From positions 114,798,979-114,862,978 of the forward strand of contig NC_081841.1 of the NCBI RefSeq assembly GCF_963259705.1: DNA of 64,000 bases, in the 5' to 3' direction. Below the pieces are notes generated by a model. It worked only from the letters and a program-made list of their open reading frames with translations. It was not told the origin of the DNA and did not search any database. Of this stretch, positions 23,334-34,574 are shown piece by piece (position 1 is the first letter of the stretch; each line of letters starts with the position of its first letter). The DNA comes from Myotis daubentonii (lineage: Eukaryota; Chordata; Mammalia; Chiroptera; Vespertilionidae). The translations under genes and the position numbers were made by a program.

Positions 23334-24098
23334 CTAAGGCCCGGTGCATGGAATTCATGCAGGGGATTGTCCCTCAGCCCAGCCTGCACCCTCTCCAATC
23401 TGGGACCCTTTGGGGGATGTCCGACTGCCTGTTTAAACAGGCAAGGCAATCAAACATCCTTCTCACAATCCAGGATTGCTGGCTTCCAACCACTCGCCTG
23501 CCTGCCTGATTGCCGCTAACCACTTCTGCCTGCCAAGCCTGATCACCCCCTAACCACTCCCATGCCAGCCTGATCGACGCCTAACTGCTCTCCTACAGGC
23601 CCGATTGTCCCTAACTGCCCTCCCCTGCTGGCCTTGTCGCCCCTAACTTTCTTCCCTTGTAGGCCTGCTCGCCCCTAACTGCCCTCCCTTGACAGCCTGG
23701 TCACCCATAACTTCCCTCTCCTGCTGGCCTAGTTGCCCCTAACTGTCCTTCCCTGCCGGCCTGGACACCTACAACTACCCTCCCCTGCTGGCCTGGTCCC
23801 CCGCAACTGCCCTCCTCTGCAGGCTTTGTCCCTCCCAACTACCTTCCCCTGCCAACCTGGTCTGTCCCAACTAACCTCCCCTGCAGACCTGGTTACCCCT
23901 AACTGTCCTCCAATGCAGGCCTGTTCACCCCCAACTGCCCTCCCTTACAGGCCTGGTCCCTCTCAGCTGCCCTCCCTTGTAGGCCTGATCACCAAGAACT
24001 TGCCCTCCCCTGCTGGCCATCTTGTGTCCACATGGGGGCAGCCACCTTGTGTGTTGGAGTGATGGTAAATTTGCATATTACTCTTTTATTACATAGGA
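23334..24098 (-). mobile_element. Non-autonomous Helitron inserted in L1-C
   Basis: Reading the minus strand: 5' TCCTATGTAATAAAAGAG, 3' hairpin GCATGAATTCCATGC then ACCGGGCCTTAG. The host is L1 ORF2, where the uninterrupted sequence in L1-A reads ATCAATGGAATAG. Here the insertion falls exactly between A (23333) and T (24099). The middle (23500-24050) is a pyrimidine-rich tandem array of about 50-bp units containing CCC(C)TAACTGCCCTCCC(C)TGC(T/A)GGCCTG. Confidence 0.93.
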
Positions 24099-25474
24099 TG
24101 GAATAGAATAGAGAACCCTGAAATCGACCCAAACCATTCTGCTCAATTAATACTTGACAAAGGAGTTAAGAACATAAAATGGAGTAAAAACAGTCTCTTC
24201 AATAAATGGCGCTGGGAAATTTGGTCAGATACATGCAAAAAAATGAAACTAGACCACCAACTTACATCATACACAAAAATAAACTCAAAATGGATAAAGG
24301 ACTTAAATGTAAGAGGACAAACCATAAAAATATTAGAGGAATCCACAGGCAGCAAGATCTCAGAAATATGCTGAAGCAATATCTTCACCAATACAGCTCC
24401 AAGGGCAATGGAAACTAAAGGGAAAATAAACAACTGGGACTACATCAAAATAAAAAGCTTCTGCACACCAAAAGAAACCATCAACAAAACAACAAGAAAG
24501 CCCACTGCATGGGAGAACATATTTGCCAATGATATCTCTGGTAAGGGTTTAATCACCAACATTTACAGGAAACTCATGCAACTTAACAAAAGGAAGACAA
24601 ACAACCCAATCAAAAAATGGGCAACAAACCTAAATAGACACATTTTGAAAGAAGACATACAGAAGGCTGAGAGACATATGAAAACAAGCTCAAAGTCACT
24701 AATAATCCAAGAGATGCAAATCAAAACAACAATGCACCATCTCATACCTGTCAGAATGGTTATCATCAACAAATCAACAAATCACAAGTGCTGGCGAGGA
24801 AGCAGAGAAAAAGGAACCCTTGTGCACTGCTAGTGGGATGCAGACTGGTGCAGCCTCTGTGGAGAACAGTATGGAATTTCCTCCAAAAACTGAAAAAGGA
24901 ACTCCCATTTGACCCAAAGATTCCACTTCTGGGAATATATTCCAAAAAAACAGAAACACCATTCAAAAGGATATATGCACCCCTATGTTCATAGTAGCAC
25001 AATTTACAATAGCTAAGATTTGAAAACAGCCTAAGTGCCCATCAGCAAATGAGTGGATTAAAAAACTTTGGCACATCTACACAATGGAATACTATGCTGC
25101 TATAAAAAGGAAGGAACTCCTACAATTTACAACAGCATGGATGGAGCTGGAGAGCATTATGCTAAGAGAAATAAGTCAGTCAGAGGAAGATAATTATTCA
25201 TAATCTCACTCATCTGTGGATTATAATGAACAACATAAACCGATGAACAAAAACAGATCCAGAGGCAGAGAAGCATCGATCAGATGCTCAAACCTCAGAG
25301 GGGAGTTAGGGGAGGGAGGGAGAGATCAACCAAAGGACTTTTATGCATGCATATAAGCATAAGCGATGGATGCAGACAACACGGGGTGAGGGTGCGGGCA
25401 GAACTGGGGGGATGAGGGGACAATGGGGGGATAAAGAAACATTTGTAATACCTTAATCAATAAAAATTAATAAA

Positions 25475-26117
25475 TCCTGTCTAATAAAAGAGAAACATGG
25501 TAATTAGCCGTACCTCCGCTACCCTTCCCATTGGCTAATCAGGGCGATATGCAAATTAACTGTCAGCCAAAATGGTGGCCGGCAGCCAGGCAGCTTGAAG
25601 CGAACATGAGGCTTGCTTGCTTCAGTGACAGAGGACTCGAACGTTCCCCGCCTGCCGCTGCCGGCCTCTGAGCTTGCAGTTTGACACATTGTTACAAATA
25701 TAGAAGCTAAACAAAACCCCAGAAACCTGCTTTCAGCCAGCTGGGATCTCAGAGCTGGAGTTGAAACAGTGTTTCGATTATAGAACCCAAACAAACCAGA
25801 TACCTGCTTTCAGCAGCCGAGGCCTAAGAGCTGGAGCCAAGCCTCAGAGCTAAAGCTGGCCCAGAATTAAAAAAGAGAGAAAAAGGAGCAGTTGGGAGCC
25901 TCAGTCACCCGCCAGCCTGAAAAGAGCCCTCAGCCCCTCACCCAGACTGGCCAGGCACCCCAGTGGGGACTCCCACCATGAAGAGTGTGTGACCAGCTGC
26001 AAATAGCCATCATCCTCTCATCCAGGCTGGCCAGGCACCCCAGTGGGGACCCCCACCCTGATCCAGGACACCCTTCAGGGCAAAACAGCCGGCACCCACC
26101 CACGCACCAGGCCTCTG
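25475..26117 (+). mobile_element. Helitron, unit 1 of a head-to-tail trimer
   Basis: Starts TCCTGTCTAATAAAAGAG after host A 25474, in the tail of L1-C, and ends GCACCAGGCCTCTG. The next Helitron starts with the next base. The 5' part (CTAATCAGGGCGATATGC) is of the same subfamily type as the units ending at 39929 and 61196. Confidence 0.88.
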
Positions 26118-26981
26118 TCCTATATAGTAAAAGGGTAATATGCCTCCCAGCACAGGGATTAGTGGAGCCGCGAGGCCTCCCAGCACCGAGATCAGCATGA
26201 CAGGGGGCAGCGCCCAAACCCCCTGATTGCCCTTTGGCTCTGTGTGTGACAGGGGGCGGGGCCACAACCTCCCTATCCACCCTGCTCTGTTCGTGACAGG
26301 GGAAGGCACCCCAACCCCATGATCAGCCGTGCTCTGTGCCTGATAGGGAGGAGCTCACCAACCCCCTGATCGCCCTGCAGCTCTGTGTGTGACAGTTGTG
26401 GTGCCCTAAACCCCTGATCGGCCCTGCTCTGTGGGTGATAGAGGGCGGCGCCCCAACCTCCCCGCACCGGCCCTGCTCTGTTTGTGATGGGGTAGAGCCA
26501 TAACCTCCCCATTGGCCTTGCCCTGAGTGTGACAGGGTGCGGCGCCCCAACCCCCTGATCCGCCCTGCTCTGTGTGTGATGGGGGCGGTGCCCCAACTCC
26601 TCTATCGGCCCTACTCTGTGAGTGACAGAGGGGAGCTCCTCAACCCCCTGATCAGCCCTGCCTTGAGTGTGACAGGGGACGGTGCCCAAGCCCCCAATCG
26701 GCCCTACCCTGAGCGTGACTGAGGGTGGCATCGCAACCTCCCGATCTTCCCTGCTCTGTGCATGACAGGGGGCGGTGCCCCAACTCCCCAATCAGCCTTG
26801 CTCTGAGCCTGACCAGGGGCTGCACCTAGGGATTGGGCCTGCCCTCTGCCACCAGGGAGCGGGCCTAAGTCAGCAGGTCGTTATCTCCTGAGGGGTCCCA
26901 GACTCCGAGAGGGCACAGGCCGGGCTGAGGGACCTCCCCATCCCCCCCAAGTGCACAAATTTTTGTGCACCAGGCCTCTAG
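26118..26981 (+). mobile_element. Helitron, unit 2 of the trimer
   Basis: Starts TCCTATATAGTAAAAGGG and ends with hairpin GTGCACAAATTTTTGTGCAC then CAGGCCTCTAG. The centre (about 26180-26810) is a minisatellite-like array of about 58-60 bp units built on 'CTCTGTGTGTGACAGGGGGCGGTGCCCCAAC'-type text, about ten copies, which produces long minus-strand frames with no biological meaning. Confidence 0.88.
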
Positions 26982-27431
26982 TAAATATATAAAATATAAG
27001 CATAATATGCAAATTGACTAGACTGAGGAACGGCCAGTCGCTATAATGAGCACTGACCAGTTGCTATAGTGCTTCCTCCTGACCACAGGCCCCAAGCAAC
27101 AGGTCAGAGCCTGCTGGGCAAACTCTGGGCACCTACCCCAGCCAGCAGGCTCTTATCACCTGATGGTGAATGGGGAACTGGGGGTGGGTGACGGCATACC
27201 CATGTAGCACCAGGCCAAGGCAGGTGTGAGCAGGGCCCTGATCGTTCCACCACTTGCCCCACACACAGAGGGTGACCGGAGGTGGTGGCAGCAGGGGCGG
27301 TGTGGGGGAGTGGAGGGCTGCAGCAGCAGGGGGGCTGGGCCAGCTACCAGCAGTCTTTTCAGATCAACCCTGATTCCAGGCCAGGCCTAGGGACCCTACC
27401 CGTGCACAAATTTTGTGTGCTGGGCCTCTAG
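26982..27431 (+). mobile_element. Helitron, unit 3 of the trimer
   Basis: Decayed 5' end (AAATATATAAAATATAAGC) at once after the CTAG of unit 2, then AATATGCAAATTGACTAGAC, and a 3' hairpin GTGCACAAATTTTGTGTGC with GGGCCTCTAG before host T 27432. Shorter and more decayed than units 1 and 2. Confidence 0.82.
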
Positions 27432-27955
27432 TATAAAGAATAAAAATTTATATTAAGGTGAGGTAAAATTTCTGATAAGTAAGACCAGAAATAATTCACT
27501 ACCACAGATTTGCACTATCAGACACACTAAATAAATTAATTTGAAGGAACAAAAGATATATATAAAAAAGGAAAAGAACTAGAAGTTGAAAGCATGTAGA
27601 GAATATGTATATAAATATATGTCCATGAATCTATATTGTATACACTTTATTATCTTATTTTTTAAAAGTATGAAACTATTTAAAATAATATAGGTATTAT
27701 TTTAATTATATATATTAATTAATATATATTACATTATTGTGGAAAATTTCTCACATTGTTTATCATGAATAGGTATTGTATTTTATCAAATGACTTTCCT
27801 GCATCAATTGATATACTTATCTGTTGCTTTAATCTAGACTGTAAATATGATAGAATATAGTAGTTGACTTTCAAAATTGAACTCATTTTCCATTCTTGCA
27901 AAAAATGCCATTTCCTAATGGAATATTACTCTTTAATACACTGTTATATTCTAAT
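27432..27955. other. Old sequence with ancient L1 scraps
   Basis: About 27480-27590 resembles the end of an old L1 ORF1 on the plus strand (AATAATTCACTACCACAGA). About 27760-27860 resembles old ORF2 on the minus strand (TTTTATCAAATGACTTTCCTGCATCAATTG). Nothing else recognised. Confidence 0.5.
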
Positions 27956-28304
27956 AGTAGCCCGGTGCACAAAATTTGTGCACATTAAAAGGGAATTAAT
28001 TAGCAGAAATATTTTAATATTGCTATTTGCCCTTTCTCTATAATAGAAGTGTGAGAGATGAAAGGAAATTAGTAAAATGTATATGAAATAATATATAAAT
28101 TTATTAATAAATAGTAACAAAAGGATATAAAAGCAACAGAGGCATGATATAAAAACGACAAAAACATGAAATGAAAACAACAAAAACATGATATAAAAAC
28201 AACAGTGATGCAAACAATGACTGATAAAGTGATTCATCTTATTCTAATATCTCCCTGTACACCACATTAAGAGTGAAAACACTTTCAGAGTGCTGGATTA
28301 ATTT
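27956..28304 (-). mobile_element. HeliBat 3' end (partner of 13719-14234)
   Basis: The minus strand ends TTTTAATGTGCACAAATTTTGTGCACCGGGCTACTAT: a palindromic 3' hairpin and Helitron terminus with a decayed CTAG. Read on the minus strand from 28304, the sequence carries on the helicase frame that stops at 14234 (RMDTI then EINPALES), followed by a 3'UTR-like AT-rich region with repeated ACATGATATAAAAACAAC units (28140-28205 on plus). It is now separated from its 5' part by the inversion. Confidence 0.8.
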
Positions 28305-28321
28305 CAATAGTACCCATTCTT
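28305..28321 (-). repeat. Target-site duplication, copy 3, at the L1-B 3' side
   Basis: Minus strand reads aagaatgggtactattg, one mismatch from the L1-A 5' flank at 16138-16154. Confidence 0.9.
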
Positions 28322-28642
28322 TTTTTTGTTGTTGTTTATTGTGCTATTATTTTTTATTTATTTATTTATTTTTATTGCTTAAAATATTACAAAGAGTATT
28401 ACATATGTCTCCTTCCCCCCCCCCCCCCACGCTTGACAATTGCCTGGCCTCCCCTACCCCCCAGTGTCTTATGTCCATTGGTTATGCTTATATGCATGCA
28501 TACAAGTCCTTCGGTTGATCTCTTACCACCAACCCCTCCTGCCCTCCCACCCTCCCCGGCCTTCCTGCTGTAGTTTGACAATCTGTTCGAGGCAGCTCTG
28601 CCTCTGTATCTATTTTTGTTCATAAGTTTATAATGGTCTTTA

Positions 28643-31600
28643 TTATCCATAAATGAGTGAGATCATGTGGTATTTTTCCTTCATTGACTGGCTTATTTCA
28701 CTTAGCATAATGCTCTCCAGTTCCATCCATGCTATTGCAAATGGTAAGAGTTCCTTCTTTTTTACAGCAGCATAGTATTCCATCATGTAGATGTACCACA
28801 GTTTTCTAATCCATTCATCTCCAGATGGGCATTTAGGCTGTTTCCAGATCTTAGCTATGGTGAATTGTGCTGCTATGAACATAGGGGTGCATGTATCCTT
28901 TCTGACTGGTGTTTCTGTTTTCTTGGGATATATTCCTAGAAGTGGGATCACAGGGTCAAATGGGAGTTGCATTTTTAGTTTTTTGAGGAAACTCCATAGT
29001 GTCTTCCATAGTGGCTGCACCAGTCTGCATTCCCACCAGCAGTGCAGGAGGGTTCCTTTTTCTCCACATCCTCTCCAGCACTTGTCGTTTGTTGATTTGT
29101 TGATGATAGCCATTCTGACAGGTGTGAGATGGTACCTCATTGTTGTTTTGATTTGCATCTCTCAGATGATTAGCGACTTTGAGCATGTTTTCATATGTCT
29201 CTTGGCTTTCTGCATGTCCTCTTTTGAAAGGTGTCTATTTAGGTCCTTTGCCCATTTTTTGGTTGGATTGTTTATCTTCCTTTTGTTGAGTTGTATGAGT
29301 TCCCTATAAATGTTGGAGGTTAAACCCTTATCAGTGATAACATTGGCAAATATGTTCTCCCATGTAGTGGGCTTTCTTGTTGTTTTGTTGATGGTTTCTT
29401 TTGCTGTGCAGAAACTTTTTATTTTGATGTAGTCCCATTTGTTTATTTTCTCTTTAGTTTCCAATGCCCTAGGATCTGTATGTGTGAAGGAATTGCTTCG
29501 GCATATGTCTGAGATTTTGTTGCCTTAGGATTCTTCTAGTATTTTTATGGTTTCCCGTCGTATATTTCAGTCCTCTATCCATTTTGAGTTTATTTTTGTG
29601 TATGGTGTAAGTTGGTGGTCTAGTTTCATTTTCTTGCATGTATCTGTCCAGTTTTCCCAACACCATTTATTGAAGAGACTATCTTGACTCCATTGAATGT
29701 TCTTGCCTCCTTTGTTAAATATTAATTGAGCGTTTTGGTTGGGGCTGATTTCTGGGCTCTCTATTCTATTCCATTGATCTATATGTCTGTTCTTGTCAGT
29801 ACCAGGCAGTTTTGAGAACAGTTGCTTTGTAATACAGCTTGTTATCTGGTATTGAGATCCCACCTACTTTGTTCTTTCTCAGGATCGCTGCAGCTATTCG
29901 GGGTCGTTTTTCATTCCAGATGAATTTTTGGAGAGTTCGTTCTAGGTCTGTGAAATATGCCATTGGTATTTTAATGGGAAGTGCACTGAATTTATAGATT
30001 GCTTTGGGTAGTATGGACATTTTAATGATGTGGATTCTACCAATCCAAGAACATGGTATGTTCTTCCATCTCTTTATGTCTTCCTCTATCTCTTTTTGTT
30101 CAATGTCCTGTAGTTTTCTGAGTAGAGGTCTTTTACCTCTTTAGTTAAATTTATTCCTAGGTAGCTTAATTTTTTTGGTGCGATGGTAATTGGGATTGCT
30201 TTTTTAGTCTCTCTTTCTGCAAATTCACTATTGGTGTATAGAAATGCCATAGATTTCTTGGCATTAATTTTGTATCCTAATACATTGCCAAATTCTTTTA
30301 TTAAGTTTAATCGCTTTTTGATGGAGTCTTTAGGGTTTTTTAAGTATAATATCATGTCATCTGCAAATAAGGACAGTTTTACTTCTTCTTTTCCAATTTG
30401 GATGCCTTTTATTTCTTCTTCTTGTCTAATTGCAATGGCAAATACTTTCAGTACTATGTTGAACAGGAGTGGTGAGAGTGGGCATCCCTGTCTTGTTCCT
30501 GTTCTTAGGGGAAATGGTGTTAGTTTTGTCCATTCAGTATGATGTTGGCTGTTGGTTTGTCATATATGGCTTTTATTATGTTGAGTTATGATCCTTCTAC
30601 TCCCACCTTACTGAGAGTTTTTATCGAAAATGGGTGTTGAATTTTGTCAAACGCCTTTTCTGCATCAATTGATATGACTATGTGTTTTTTTTCTTTCAAT
30701 TTGTTTATGTGATGTATCACATTTATTGATTAGCGGATATTGTACCATCCTTGCATCCCTGGGATAAATCCTACTTGGTTGTGGTGTATGATCTTTCTGA
30801 TGTACTGCTGGATCCGATTTGCTAAGATCTTGTTGAGGATTTTGGCATCTGTGTTCGTGAGGGATATGGGCCTGTAATTCTCTTTCATTGTGTTGTCTTT
30901 ACCTGGTTTTGGTATTAGGGTGATGCTGGCTTCATAGAATGAGCTTGGAAGTCTTCCTTCCTCTTGGATTGTTTGTAGTAGTCTGAGGAGGATAGGTTTT
31001 AGTTCTTCCTTGAATGTTTGGTAAAACTCCCCTGTGAAGCCGTCTGGTCCTGGGCTTTTGTTTGATGGAAGCTTTTTGATGACTGCTTCAATTTATTCCA
31101 TAGTTATTGGCCTATTGAGATTTTTAAACTCTTCCTGATTAAGTTTTGGAATGTTGTATTTTTCTAGTAATATGTCCATTTCCTCCAGGTTGTCTAGTTT
31201 GTTGGAATAGAGTTGTCCATAGTATTTTTTAACAATCATTTGTATTTCTGTGGGGTCTGTTGTTATTTCGCCTCTATCATTTCTGATTTTGTTTATTTGG
31301 GTCCTCTCTCTTTGTTTCTTGGTGAGCCTGCCTAGACGTTTTTCAATTGTATTTAACCTTTCAAAGAACCAGCTCTTGGTTTCATTGATTTTCTGTATTG
31401 TTTTTTTGGTCTCTATGTCATTTATTTCTGTTCTAATCTTTATTATCTCCTTCCTTCTGCTCACTATGGGCTTTTCTTGTTGCTCTCTTTCTAATTCTTT
31501 GATCTGTAGATTTAGATGATTTACTACCATTTTTTCTTGTTTGTTGAGATAGGCCTGTAGAACTATAAACTTCCCTCTCAGGACTGCTTTCATTGTGTCC

Positions 31601-32449
31601 CAAAGGTTTTGGATTGATGTGTTTTCATTGTCAGTAGTTTCCAGGGTGTTTTTAATTTCTTCTTTGATCTCATTGCTAACCCAATCAATATTTAATAGCA
31701 TGCTATTCAGCTTCCAAGTGTTTGAGTATTTTGTGTTCGTTTTATTGTAGTTTATGCCCTTGTGGTCTGAGAAGGTGCTTGGTATGATTTCAATCTTCTT
31801 GAATTTGGGGAGACTTTGTTTGTGACTCAATATTGGTCTATTTTTGAGGATGTCCCGTGAGCACCTGAGAAGAACGTATATTTTGTGGCTTTGGGGTGAA
31901 GTGTTCTGAAGATGTCAATTAAGTCCATCTGATCTAGTGAGTCATTTAGGATTGCTTTTTCTTTGCTGAGTTTTTGTCTAGCTGATTTATCCAGTGATGT
32001 CAGTGGTGTATTAATGTCCCCTAGTATGATTGTATTGTTGTCGATCTCTCCCCTGATTTCTTCCAGGAGTTTTCTTATGTATGTGGGTACTCCTGCATTG
32101 GGTGCATATATGTTTATCAGGATTATATCCTCTTGTTGTATTGATCTCTTTAGTATTATGAAGTAGCCTTCCTTATCCTTTGTTATAGGCTTCACTTTGA
32201 GGTCGGTTTTGTCCAATGTAAGTATTGCTACCCCAGCTTTTTTTTTTCATTTCCATTTGCCTGAAAGATATTTTTCCATCCCTTCACTTTCAGTCTGTGT
32301 GAGTCCCTTCTAATGAGGTGGGTCTCTTGTAGACCACAAATATATGGGTCATGTTTTTTTATCCATTCAGCCACTCAATGTCTTTTGATTGGACCATTTA
32401 GTCCATTTACGTTTAAAGTTATTATTCCAAGGTACTTGTTTGTAGCCAT
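28643..32449 (-). pseudogene. L1-B ORF2 (broken)
   Basis: Starts ATG at 32449 (minus). The endonuclease, reverse transcriptase (intact FADDMILY near 30365) and C-terminal [18 protein letters not shown] motif are all visible. It shares with L1-A the early TGA (AGACATTGAGTGG), the TGA after KIDQY, and the frameshift around AAACTAACACC. It also differs: FNTIEKRLGRL-type text where L1-A has IDNPLARL. Confidence 0.92.
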
Positions 32450-32498
32450 TTCTATTTTTTTGTGTCTGTTTTCTTTCTGGGCTTTTTATTTCTTCTTT

Positions 32499-33369
32499 TT
32501 ACACCAGTCCCTTTAGCTTTTCTTGCATTGCTGGCTTGGTGGTGATAAACTCCCTTAGCCTTTTTTTGTCTGTGAAGCTTCTTATTTCCCCTTCAATTTT
32601 GAATGATAGCCTTGCTGCATAGAGTATTCTTGGATTCAGTCCTTTGCTTTGCATCACTTTGTTAATTTCTGTCCATTCTTTTCGGGCCTGATGTGTTTCT
32701 GTTGAGAAATCATTTGATAATCTTCCGGGGGATACTTTGTAGGTAACTCTGTTTCTCTCTTGCAGCCTTTAAGATTCTCTCTTTGTCTTGTACATTTGCC
32801 ATTGTTATTATGAGGTGTCTTTTTGTGGGTCTTTTGGGATTCATCTTGCTTGGGGCTCTCTGTACTTTTGTAACTTTTTTCTTCCCCATATCTGGGAATT
32901 TTTCTGACATTATTTCTTCAAATAGATTTTTTAATCCTTGCTGCTCTTCTTGTCCTTCTTGCAGCCCTATTATGCATATGTTACTTCATTTCATGTTGTC
33001 CCGAAGCTCCCTTAGGCTCTCCTCCTGTTTTTTAATTTTTTTCTCCAGTTGCTGTTCAGATTGACCTTGTTTCTCTGCCTTATCTTCTAACTCACTAATT
33101 CAGTCCTCTGCTTCTTCTAGTCTGCTGTTGAAACTTTCCATGGTGTTTTTCATTGTAGCTATATCACTTTTCATTTCTTCCTGATTCTTGCATATGTTGT
33201 TGATTTTCTCATCCATCCGGTGAATGAATTGTACAACCATTATTCTGAATTCTTTTTCTGTCATGTTGCATGCTTCAACTTCATTAATTTCCTTTCTTGG
33301 CGACTCCTCATTGTCTTTCCTCTGGGTGTTGTGTGGTCTCTTCATTCTGATTATCTCCCATTGGTTCAA
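32499..33369 (-). pseudogene. L1-B ORF1 (broken)
   Basis: ATG at 33369 (minus), MNQWEIIRMKRPH. Same coiled coil as L1-A, with an extra stop after SRLEEAED (33100-33102) where L1-A has Arg (CGA to TGA). The later TGA and the frameshift before the C-terminal domain are shared with L1-A. Confidence 0.9.
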
Positions 33370-34563
33370 ACATCGAGTTTAGTGGGCCTGGGCCATGTGC
33401 AGTGGGAGGCTTCCACCACCCTAGTGTCACTGAAGAGCTCTGATACTAAGATGTGTGGTTGTTGTGGATTGGTGGGAACCAGGCTCGCTCAGAGTCAGTG
33501 TTGCCAGCTCTCAATGTGGCTTCGTGCGCGCCCTTAGAATCAGGACCCTGCCTGAACTGTTCTGAAACAGAGACCCCCCTGGAGTGTTTGAAAATCAGAG
33601 CCCCCTAGCGTGTGCCAGTAGAGTTCCCCAGAATCTAGTATCAGATTCTCTGTTGCTTTGCTCGATCTCGCCTTGAGAATCAGGTTCCCTGTGTGCCCTT
33701 GCACCAGGAATTGGAGTCACTGGCTCTTAGTATGAATGCACAGGGAATCAGGATCTCTGGTGCAGGTGATAAGAAACACAGTCAAGTCACTGGTGCTTGG
33801 TGCTGCCTCCTGCCCAGAGAATCCTGGTCCCTGGGCCTCTGCTATGCAGGACAAATTCCTGGTTTTCGCACGATTGCTCCCAGCTCAGGGCTTCGAATCC
33901 GGCAGTGTGAGCAAGACCAGTTCCAGGTGTTTGTGCCCAGGCCAGGACTCCTGGAGCAGGTAGTGTGTGTCGGACCAGTTACAGGTGTTTGAGCATTTGC
34001 TCCCAGCCCAGGACTCCTGAACCCTGCCCTACGTGGGATTAGTTCCAAGGTGCTCCAGCACTTCCAGGCTAAAGTTCCTGTGGCACTTAGGCCCCGGCAA
34101 AGGGTGGGTCTATCAGTTACTATAGCGCTGCCCATGAGACTGCGGGAAGGGGGAATGGGCTCTATTACTCACGGATCTGCCATGGGGATTTCTGAAATTT
34201 TGGTGTCTGCAGGTCTGTGGCTGTGGTCACAGGTCTCTGTCCCCAGTGGCTGCAGGGTCCTGGTATGCTTCTGAGATCAGACTGGGTAGTGCTGAGGCAA
34301 GGATCCTAGTCTCAAGCAGCTCTTTTTCCCAAGATGGCATGGTTGCTGTGCCTGTGCTTGCCGCCTAGGAGTGTCCACGCAGGGAGCAGTACTCCGCTGC
34401 CTAAGACTGCCCAGTTTAGCAGCCCCTTAGAAGACTTGCAGAATCTAACTGTCCCTAGCTCATACACACACACCACACACGTCCACACACTCCTCTATCA
34501 CTTCCTTGCACTCTCACACTCTCTCCCTCCCTACCTTCCTGCTGGTCGCCATTTTCTTTCTCT

Positions 34564-34574
34564 CTCCTAATTTG
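34564..34574 (-). repeat. Swapped target duplication at the L1-B 5' side
   Basis: Minus strand reads caaattaggag. It matches the L1-A 3' flank (22406-22416). Confidence 0.88.

Larger units (their letters stand above)
22406..25474 (+). mobile_element. L1-C: 3' half of an older L1 (partner of L1-D)
   Basis: ORF2 begins abruptly in the reverse-transcriptase region at ttaggagacaaaaatcac and runs through the C-terminus and 3'UTR to a tail at about 25465. The palm motif is mutated to FADAII (near 22748), so one catalytic Asp is lost. A Helitron (23334-24098) is inserted between GACCAA and TGGAAT. The missing 5' half, with the matching break point, is L1-D at 34564-39012 on the other strand. Confidence 0.88.
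28322..34563 (-). mobile_element. L1-B: full-length but inactive L1, minus strand
   Basis: A complete L1 in the opposite orientation to L1-A and of the same subfamily: 5'UTR 34563-33370, ORF1 33369-32499, ORF2 32449-28643, 3'UTR and an A-rich tail ending at 28322. The 5' flank is caaattaggag (34574-34564) and the 3' flank is aagaatgggtactattg (28321-28305), which do not match each other. From about 30650 to 28390 I see only a 3-bp difference (GAA unit near 30383) from L1-A. Upstream parts differ by roughly 1-5 percent depending on region. Confidence 0.95.

Noticed and set aside
26273..26791. 172-codon minus-strand frame as a repeat protein
   Set aside because: It is the translation of the minisatellite array inside a Helitron; all three minus frames are open for stretches.
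25980..26820. CRISPR-like array
   Set aside because: Units are contiguous and degenerate with no spacers, in an animal Helitron.
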